A stretch of 12,483 nt of DNA, taken from CAZEJK01 sp964512045 (GTDB lineage: Bacteria; Acidobacteriota; Thermoanaerobaculia; Thermoanaerobaculales; Sulfomarinibacteraceae). The stretch covers positions 1 to 12,483 of the forward strand of contig CAZEJK010000147.1 in assembly GCA_964512045.1 (NCBI GenBank), written 5' to 3'. Below are positions 6,825 to 12,483 of this stretch, in pieces. Both the position numbers and the translations under genes were made by a program. Each line of letters begins with the position of its first letter. Position 1 is the first letter of the stretch. The notes beneath the pieces are model-generated. The model searched no databases and was not told the origin of the DNA. It worked only from the letters and a program-made list of their open reading frames with translations.

Positions 6825-8273
6825 ATGCACCATCGACGCCTCGGCCTCATCGGGCCGATCCCTCTCCTCCTCGCGATCCTGACCACGACCCTCGCCCCAT
6901 CGGCGACCGTTGCCACACCGGTTCAGCTGGAGTACCAGGGGACCCTGGCTACGGTCCCCACCTCGGGCAACAGGGTCGAGCTCGTGCCGGTCATCGAGCT
7001 CCTGGGTGGGCAGTCGCGGTTCTCGCCCGCGGCGGGCACCTTCCTCATTCAGGTTGGCGAGCACGTGTTCCAGGTGGCGCCCGACACCGAGTTCGTCGTC
7101 GCTGATGGCGCCCTGATCAAGACCGAGGACACACCTGTCGCCTCGCCCGGTGGTGTCGCGGTGTCTCTTCAGTTCCTCGAGGACGCAATCCTCAACCCCC
7201 TCGGGCTCCATCTCGAACGGACCGTCTCCGGCTTCACGATCGCACCCGGCGGCAAGGCCGCGGAGGTTGTGACCGCCAAGGTGGCCGCTGCCGACTTCGC
7301 TGCCACGACCACGCTCGTGATCACGCTCGACCGCAGCCTGAGCCCCGACGTGAAGACCCGCGACGGCGCAGTCACGATCCATCTGACCGACTTCAACCCA
7401 CAGCTGGACCCGTCGGTGCCGCTCCGCTCTCGACGCGTACGCGCCATCTCCGTGGACCGTGAGCAGCTCATCGTCGACCTCGCCGAAGGCGTCGGTGTCC
7501 TCACCTGGCATACACTGGACGAGCCGACCCGAATCTACCTGGAGCTGGGACAACGACGTCCTACCCCCACCCCCGTGGCAGACCCCCGGTCGCGACCCGA
7601 GCCTTCTCACCGACCGATCGTGATCGACCCCGGCCACGGCGGCGACGACATCGGCGCGATCTCCAGCTCCGGGATCCAGGAGAAGCACCTGGTGTTGAAC
7701 GTCGCCGAACGGCTCGCCGACGAGCTGAGCCAGCGCGGCGTGCCGGCTCGGCTCACCCGTACAGGCGATGAGCATCGGGCTCTGCGCGATCGCACCGCAT
7801 TTGCCAACCGCCTCGATGCGCGACTCTTCATCTCGTTGCATGCGAACGCCTCGAGCGTCCGCTCGGTCCGCGGCGCCGAGACCTACTACATGAGCCTCGA
7901 CAAGACGGCCACCGACGAGGCAGCGGCAGCAACCGCTGCCCTCGAGAACCAGGTCCAGCGGGAGCCGCGAGCCGGCTCCAGCCTGGACATGATTCTCTGG
8001 GACATGGCCCAGGCGGCCGTGCTCAACGAGAGCGCCCGGCTCGCGCTGGCGATCCAGCGTCAGCTCAACAGCAACCTCGAGATGCGCGATCGCGGCGTGA
8101 AGCAGGCGCCGTTCGTGGTCCTCACCGGCGCCAGCATGCCCGCGGTCTTGGTCGAGGTGGGCTTCCTGACCAACCCGGAGGAGGCGGTGCTGCTGACCAC
8201 TCCCGAGCACCAGCAGCGGCTCGCACGCACGATCGCTGCAGGAGTGCTCGACTACCTGGATCAGGTGGAGTAG
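6825..8273 (+). CDS. N-acetylmuramoyl-L-alanine amidase, AmiC-like, exported (482 aa)
   Basis: This zinc amidase cuts the bond between N-acetylmuramic acid and L-Ala of the stem peptide, acting in the periplasm during cell separation or wall turnover. Residues 1-31 are a signal peptide. About 32-130 resembles the copper-amine-oxidase-N/stalk-like fold (RVELVPVIELLGG, VAVSLQFLEDAILNPLGL), and about 140-242 an AMIN-like beta region that would target the wall. A Pro-rich linker (about 244-264) leads to the Amidase_3 domain: His271 in IDPGHGG, Glu286 in GIQEKHLVLN and His339 in SLHANAS are the zinc ligands, and Glu444 in VLVEVGFLTN is the catalytic base. The start at 6825 has AGGAG 7 bases upstream. 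The frame is open to 6681, but that part lies inside ssrA. It opens the amidase-gerMN-murI-rph operon, 3 bases ahead of the next gene. Confidence 0.93.
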   Translation: MHHRRLGLIGPIPLLLAILTTTLAPSATVATPVQLEYQGTLATVPTSGNRVELVPVIELLGGQSRFSPAAGTFLIQVGEHVFQVAPDTEFVVADGALIKTEDTPVASPGGVAVSLQFLEDAILNPLGLHLERTVSGFTIAPGGKAAEVVTAKVAAADFAATTTLVITLDRSLSPDVKTRDGAVTIHLTDFNPQLDPSVPLRSRRVRAISVDREQLIVDLAEGVGVLTWHTLDEPTRIYLELGQRRPTPTPVADPRSRPEPSHRPIVIDPGHGGDDIGAISSSGIQEKHLVLNVAERLADELSQRGVPARLTRTGDEHRALRDRTAFANRLDARLFISLHANASSVRSVRGAETYYMSLDKTATDEAAAATAALENQVQREPRAGSSLDMILWDMAQAAVLNESARLALAIQRQLNSNLEMRDRGVKQAPFVVLTGASMPAVLVEVGFLTNPEEAVLLTTPEHQQRLARTIAAGVLDYLDQVE

Positions 8274-8276
8274 ATC

Positions 8277-8855
8277 GTGGCGCTGAGTGACTCAGTCAGC
8301 GGTCCACGAGCGGTCGGGATCATCGTAGCGGCCGCCGCCGTCCTCGTCGTCCTGATCTGGGCGCTGCAGCCGCGCGGCACCGGTCAGGAGGACCTGCCTC
8401 CGGAGCCGCCACCGCTCCCGTCCCCGACGCCGGCGCCGGAGGAGAAGATCCTCTTGCTGTTCGTCGGCGAGGATGGACGACTCCATCCGGAGCTCCGATC
8501 GGTTCCGTTGCCGGAGGAGCTGGAGCAGAAGATCCGAGTGGTGCTCTCGGAGCTGTTCGCCGGCTCGACCGAGGACTTGCTGCCGGTCGCCCCCTGGCAG
8601 ATCCAGCTCGAAGCGGTCTACCTCGACGGCGCGGGCAACGCCTTCGTCGACCTGTCCCCACCCCCAGAGCCGCTCACCGGAAGCCACACAGAGCTGATGC
8701 TGGCGTACGGTATCGTCGACTCGATTCTGCTCAACTGCCCGCAGCTGCGGGGCGTCCAGCTCCTGTTCGGAGGCAGCGAGGTGCACAGCCTGGCCGGCCA
8801 CCTCGACCTGTCTCGCCCGCTGGTCCTCAACAAGCAGATCATCGCGACCTCATGA
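8277..8855 (+). CDS. GerMN-domain membrane-anchored protein (192 aa)
   Basis: The name comes from B. subtilis GerM, a protein with two such domains needed in sporulation and germination. In non-sporulating bacteria single-domain relatives sit in the envelope with unknown function. Residues 1-10 are polar, 11-30 are one strong membrane helix (VGIIVAAAAVLVVLIWAL), 40-54 a Pro-rich linker, and about 57-180 the GerMN domain: KILLLFVGEDGRLHPELRSV, LEQKIRVVLSELFAG, LEAVYLDGAGNAFVDLS, ELMLAYGIVDSILLNCPQLRGVQLLFGG and SLAGHLDLSRPL. The C-terminal domain would face the periplasm. The start is GTG at 8277, with AGGTGGAG 6 bases upstream overlapping the end of the amidase gene. Its stop overlaps the murI start by ATGA. 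Placement between an amidase and murI suggests a wall-related role, and the order recalls racE, gerM and rph being neighbours in Bacillus. Confidence 0.88.
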   Translation: MALSDSVSGPRAVGIIVAAAAVLVVLIWALQPRGTGQEDLPPEPPPLPSPTPAPEEKILLLFVGEDGRLHPELRSVPLPEELEQKIRVVLSELFAGSTEDLLPVAPWQIQLEAVYLDGAGNAFVDLSPPPEPLTGSHTELMLAYGIVDSILLNCPQLRGVQLLFGGSEVHSLAGHLDLSRPLVLNKQIIATS

Positions 8856-9727
8856 ACGCCACGGACGAGATCCAGCTGCTATCGGCGGCACAGGCCGCAG
8901 CACGTCCGATCGGGGTCTTTGACTCGGGTGTGGGCGGGCTCACCGTGCTGCGCGCGATCCGCGACGTCCTGCCGGCGGAAGACCTCCTCTACCTCGGCGA
9001 CACGGCGCGTCTCCCGTACGGCACCAAGTCGTCGACCACCGTCCAGCGGTACGCTCTGAATGCGGCCGAGCACCTGATCGCACACGGCATCAAGCTGCTC
9101 GTCGTCGCGTGCAACACCGCATCCTCCTACGCGTTGGACGTCGTCTCCCACGCCGTGGCGCCGACGCCGGTGGTCGGAGTTGTCGAGCCTGGAGTCCGTG
9201 CCGCGCTGGCCACCGGAGCTCGTCGCATCGTGGTGCTCGGCACCGAAGGCACCGTCCGCTCTGAAGCGTACCAGCGAGCGCTGACGGCAGCCCAGCCGTC
9301 GGTGCAGGTCGAGTCGGTGGCCTGCACCCTGTTCGTCCCCCTCGCCGAGGAAGGTTGGGGCGACCATCCCGTCACCGAGCAGATCGCCGAGCACTACCTG
9401 CGGGCCGTCCTCGACCACCGACCGGAGGCGATGATCCTCGGCTGCACGCACTACCCGCTGCTGCTCCCCGCGCTGGAGCGCGTCGTGGGTCCGGCGGTGC
9501 AGCTAGTGGACTCCGCCTCCAGTGTCGCTCGGGCAGTGGTCGAGCTCGAGGATTGGCCTCGCCACCCGGACGCCCAGCGGACCGGAGATATCATCCTCCA
9601 GCTCACCGACGCCTCTGACCGGTTCCGGCGGATCAGCACGGCGATCCTGGGCGAGTCCCCCGAGCAGCTGACCCTGGTCCACCTGGACGCCACCAACGGA
9701 CCACGTCTCGACACCACGCCACGATGA
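8852..9727 (+). CDS. murI: Glutamate racemase (291 aa)
   Basis: MurI converts L-glutamate to D-glutamate, the second residue of the peptidoglycan stem peptide, without a cofactor. The two catalytic Cys are in place: Cys87 in VVACNTASS and Cys198 in LGCTHYPLL, with His200 next to it. The substrate motif GVFDSGVGGLTV (21-32, Asp24-Ser25) and LGDTARLPYGTKS (48-60) are typical. About 19 residues precede the motif, longer than in many MurI. No other start fits, and the ATG overlaps the gerMN stop as ATGA with no Shine-Dalgarno of its own, so translation is probably coupled. The last 25 residues or so are variable in this family. No UDP-MurNAc-Ala-type regulatory extension like that of E. coli MurI stands out. 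It shares the operon with the amidase, which suggests linked control of wall synthesis and turnover. Confidence 0.97.
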   Translation: MNATDEIQLLSAAQAAARPIGVFDSGVGGLTVLRAIRDVLPAEDLLYLGDTARLPYGTKSSTTVQRYALNAAEHLIAHGIKLLVVACNTASSYALDVVSHAVAPTPVVGVVEPGVRAALATGARRIVVLGTEGTVRSEAYQRALTAAQPSVQVESVACTLFVPLAEEGWGDHPVTEQIAEHYLRAVLDHRPEAMILGCTHYPLLLPALERVVGPAVQLVDSASSVARAVVELEDWPRHPDAQRTGDIILQLTDASDRFRRISTAILGESPEQLTLVHLDATNGPRLDTTPR

Positions 9728-9741
9728 CCAAAGGAGATCCG

Positions 9742-10488
<747 letters not shown>

Positions 10489-10697
10489 GCCCGTCTCCGT
10501 TTCTCGGAGTCCGACGCGCACCGTGACGTACGGCACGTGCTCGTACCGCAGAGCGCAGGTATGGAACCATCGGCTCAGTAGCGCCAGCTCACAGTACATC
10601 GAGCCCCGGTCGCCGGCCGGGAAATCCGGACGACGCAACCACCGCGTCGACCGCCAGATCCGCACTCTGTGACCCCCTCCCTACCGTGCCCCGCGGC
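10489..10697. other. Intergenic stretch between rph and the tRNA promoter
   Basis: I see no gene. Small hairpins are present: CTCCG/CGGAG at 10495-10509 just after the rph stop, and a GC-rich CCCGG/CCGGG structure near 10607-10623. Neither has a U-run, so no confident rph terminator can be named. Minus-strand open frames here run into the antisense of tRNA-Pro and are not genes. Confidence 0.5.
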
Positions 10698-10727
10698 TTG
10701 ACACCGCCACCGCCCGCTCCATATACT
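10698..10727 (+). promoter_or_regulatory. Consensus promoter of the tRNA cluster
   Basis: TTGACA (10698-10703) is followed after 18 bases by TATACT (10722-10727). Transcription would begin near 10734, about 70 bases before tRNA-Pro. It is the best promoter in the window, as expected for stable RNA. Confidence 0.8.
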
Positions 10728-10804
10728 CCGCTTTCGCCGTGCGCGGTGTGATCTTTTCGATCTTTGCTCTTTCTCAATGAGGCATCGCACGAGACGCGAC
10801 ACGT

Positions 10805-10881
<77 letters not shown>

Positions 10882-10919
10882 GCACGCCAGTCTGTGCTCC
10901 CTGGTCTCAGAGACTCGAT

Positions 10920-10996
<77 letters not shown>

Positions 10997-11029
10997 TCAC
11001 GGTTTCTCGTGGCTCCGGCCGAACATGCG

Positions 11030-11106
11030 GTGGGCGTAGCTCAGGCGGTTAGAGCGCCAGGTTGTGGCCCTGGAGGTCGTGGGTTCAAGTCCCATCGCCC
11101 ACCCCA
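11030..11106 (+). tRNA. tRNA-His (anticodon GUG)
   Basis: The acceptor strand GTGGGCG pairs with CGCCCAC. The anticodon arm is CCAGG-TTGTGGC-CCTGG with GTG in the loop. The discriminator is C, and a G is encoded just before the gene (11029), so the His-specific G-1:C73 pair is present. CCA is encoded. Confidence 0.97.
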
Positions 11107-11159
11107 TCCACTCGCCGTCCCAGTCCCGTTCCCGTGCGATCCTGGTTGCCCCTACTCGT

Positions 11160-11236
11160 GCGCCCGTAGCTCAGCTGGATAGAGCGTCAGACTCCGGATC
11201 TGAAGGCCTTGGGTTCGAATCCCGACGGGCGCACCA
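11160..11236 (+). tRNA. tRNA-Arg (anticodon CCG)
   Basis: The acceptor strand GCGCCCG pairs with CGGGCGC. The anticodon arm is TCAGA-CTCCGGA-TCTGA with CCG in the loop. Discriminator A and an encoded CCA end the gene. It is the last of the cluster and borders the repeat field. No second copy of its 3' end is visible, so there is no sign of an integrated element here. Confidence 0.97.
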
Positions 11237-11273
11237 TCTACTTTCACCGAACCCTATAGAATCCACACACCTC

Positions 11274-11294
11274 CCGATGGCTCCCAGCCGTCGG
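11274..11294 (+). terminator. Hairpin after the tRNA cluster, possible terminator
   Basis: CCGATGGCT (11274-11282) and AGCCGTCGG (11286-11294) form a 9-bp stem with one G-U pair and a CCC loop, 38 bases past tRNA-Arg(CCG). Only AATT follows, so the U-run is poor. Confidence 0.4.
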
Positions 11295-11356
11295 AATTCG
11301 CCACATCTCCCAGCCCCCCTCCCGCCGTGGCACGCGCGGCACCGGTCCTGGCCCTG

Positions 11357-11591
11357 GACCCCGTCCCGGAAGCCGGCAGCCGGCCCCGGAGCTCTGAAGC
11401 CCCGACCATCGGGTTGACCAGCACGCCTACTGGTTGCTGTCCCACCGGTCTCCACCACCGAACCCCGCGCACCGAGCACCGAACCACGAGACCCCAAAAG
11501 CCCCGTCGACCCGTACGCTCCATCGTTCCTGCACGGCCATCGTCCGGGTCCGGCTACCGGCTGTCGGGGCCGGGACCACTGACCGGGGCCG
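11357..11591. repeat. Long mosaic repeat, copy A (235 bases, complete)
   Basis: This block matches copy B at 11804-12139 over its whole length with eight substitutions and one extra C in B, about 96% identity once the N run is left out. The first part (11357-11420) is also in copy C. The given strand is C-rich, with inner palindromes such as GCCGGC twice around an A. No frame gives a convincing protein: translated frames only show low-complexity Gly, Pro, Arg and Ala. Confidence 0.9.
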
Positions 11592-11772
11592 TTGACCGGG
11601 TCCGCTGCCGAGGCCGGAGCGCCATCGTTCTCCCACGGGATCTCTCCGCTCGCCACATACTCCGGTGAAACCGATCACGCAGTCCGCACCGGGGCCATCA
11701 GCAACAACACGAAAGCTCGGTCGAGATGACGACGTGGACGGTGGACGAGGCCCTCCCGCCGTTCCGTACCAA
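11592..11772. other. Unique spacer between repeat copies A and B
   Basis: This 181-base stretch is not repeated elsewhere in the window. I see no gene, RNA or clear hairpin in it. It is less C-dominated than the repeats on either side. Confidence 0.4.
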
Positions 11773-12139
11773 CCACCCAACGAGGCCACCCGGTACCGGT
11801 ACCGACCCCCGTCCCGGAAGCCGGCAGCCGGCCCCGGAGCTCTGGAGCCCTGACCAGCGGGTTGACCAGCACGCCTCCTGCTTGCTGTCCCACCGGTCTC
11901 CACCACCGAACCCCGCGCACCGAGCACCGAACCACGNNNNNNNNNNNNNNNNNNNNNNNNNNNNNNNNNNNNNNNNNNNNNNNNNNNNNNNNNNNNNNNN
12001 NNNNNNNNNNNNNNNNNNNNNNNNNNNNNNNNNNNNAGACCCCAAAAGCCCCGTCGACCCGTACCCTCCATCGTTCCTGCACGGCCATCATCCGGGTCCG
12101 GCTACCGGCTGTCGGGGCCGGGGCCACTGACCGGGGCCG
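11773..12139. repeat. Long mosaic repeat, copy B (interrupted by 100 N)
   Basis: Bases 11804-12139 align with copy A, and 11773-11868 align with copy C over 96 bases with six substitutions. Copy B therefore carries all modules: the GGTACC-containing left module shared with C, the central module shared by all, and the right module shared with A. The N run lies between bases that are directly adjacent in copy A (11488/11489). Confidence 0.88.
11937..12036. other. Assembly gap of exactly 100 N
   Basis: The round length is a scaffolder's default and not a measured size. It falls inside a near-identical repeat, the usual place for an assembly break. Open frames that cross it should be ignored. 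Confidence 0.97.
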
Positions 12140-12181
12140 GACAGTGCTCCGATCGGTTCGATCATCGATTGCCTCGTGCCC

Positions 12182-12266
12182 CCCACCCGGCCCGCGAGAC
12201 GCGGGCCACTACAATCGGACTGACTGCTCTTCGATTGTGGCAGCCGGCGTCTCGCCGGCGGGTGGG
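12182..12266. repeat. Cloverleaf-like compound palindrome (REP/BIME-like)
   Basis: An outer stem CCCACCC/GGGTGGG (12182-12188 with 12260-12266) closes three inner hairpins. The left is GGCCCGC-GAGAC-GCGGGCC (12189-12207). The middle pairs CTACAATCG (12209-12217) with CGATTGTGG (12232-12240). The right is GCCGGC-GTCTC-GCCGGC (12243-12259). The left and right loops, GAGAC and GTCTC, are exact complements. The form recalls extragenic palindromic repeats that come as paired inverted hairpins. Only one copy is in the window, so its repeat nature is inferred. Confidence 0.6.
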
Positions 12267-12289
12267 CGGAAGGGGTCTGCCACCCCAAG

Positions 12290-12385
12290 CCACCCAACGA
12301 AGCCACCCGGTACCGGTACCGGACCCCGCCCCGGAAGCCGGCAGCCGGCCCCGGAGCTCTGAAGCCCTGACCAGCGGGCTGACCA
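12290..12385. repeat. Long mosaic repeat, copy C (96-base partial copy)
   Basis: It aligns with 11773-11868 of copy B without gaps, six differences in 96. It includes the perfect 16-base palindrome CCGGTACCGGTACCGG at 12307-12322. The match ends sharply at GACCA (12385), where copies A and B go on with GCACGCCT. The sequence after it (12386-12483) is unique in the window and has no start-coded gene I can support. Confidence 0.88.
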
Positions 12386-12483
12386 CAGAATCCCCGACGC
12401 CCCCCTACCTCCGGGACGCCATCAACCTCCAGATCATCGCGCACACCCGATCATGGAGCCGGATGGCCCGCTCGGCAGCGGTG

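Noticed and set aside
5885..6916. 343-codon minus-strand open frame with EAVGIEPTSEELRAP
   Set aside because: It is the antisense of ssrA joined to shadows of ddl and the amidase gene, another known type of false call.
6615..8210. 531-codon minus-strand open frame opposite the amidase
   Set aside because: It lies opposite a gene with full catalytic motifs. High GC keeps the opposite frame open, and its sequence is His, Gly and Arg rich with no domain.
9724..9741. Earlier rph start at 9724 with ATGA overlap of murI
   Set aside because: A strong AAAGGAG sits between the two ATGs and fits only the second, which also gives the standard MRPDGR start and family residue numbering.
11171..11656. 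Minus-strand open frame containing WCARRDSNPRPSDPESDA
   Set aside because: It reads through the antisense of tRNA-Arg(CCG) and the repeat copy A. There is no ribosome-binding site, and the rest is low complexity.
11357..12385. CRISPR array or tandem satellite
   Set aside because: The repeats are 96-236 bases, unevenly spaced and mosaic, with no short unit and regular spacers, and no cas gene.
11160..12483. Integrated element using tRNA-Arg(CCG) as attachment site
   Set aside because: No integrase and no second copy of the tRNA 3' end are in the window. The right border is not covered, so it cannot be supported.

Overview
The window looks like one chromosomal stretch of a high-GC, didermal (Gram-negative-type) bacterium. 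Every confident gene has clear ribosome-binding sites and bacterial promoters. The gene content is housekeeping: peptidoglycan precursor enzymes, malic enzyme, tmRNA and tRNAs. The CsgG-family protein and an Sec-type signal peptide ending in Ala-X-Ala on the left-end protein point to a periplasm. The order amidase - GerMN protein - murI - rph is, from memory, common in Acidobacteriota and in Geobacter-like lineages, so one of these is my tentative placement. No marker in the window settles the taxon. A run of exactly 100 N shows that this is a draft or metagenomic scaffold.

Left part (1-6345), all genes on the minus strand. Reading from right to left in transcription order: ddl (D-Ala-D-Ala ligase), maeB-type malic enzyme with a C-terminal phosphotransacetylase-like domain, a 149-residue twin-CBS protein, a secreted CsgG-family protein, and a small secreted protein of unknown function. 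Gaps of 186-475 bases, a good hairpin terminator after maeB and a consensus promoter before csgG suggest mostly separate transcription units.

Middle part (6399-10488), all plus strand. The tmRNA gene ssrA is divergent from ddl, 53 bases away. It is followed by a tight block: amidase, GerMN membrane protein, murI and rph. These genes overlap by 4 bases or are 3-14 bases apart, so they are almost certainly one operon. With ddl, three of the genes around ssrA make or cut peptidoglycan: MurI supplies D-Glu, Ddl supplies D-Ala-D-Ala, and the amidase removes stem peptides.

Right part (10698-12483). A consensus promoter drives a four-tRNA cluster, Pro(UGG)-Arg(UCU)-His(GUG)-Arg(CCG), all with encoded CCA. 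Beyond the last tRNA there is about 1.2 kb with no credible gene. It holds a mosaic family of long near-identical repeats (two copies of about 235 bases, 96% identical, plus a 96-base third copy sharing modules with the second), a cloverleaf-like compound palindrome, and the 100-N gap placed inside the second copy. This repeat field is the least ordinary part of the window. I see no defence system, transposase, CRISPR array or biosynthetic cluster.
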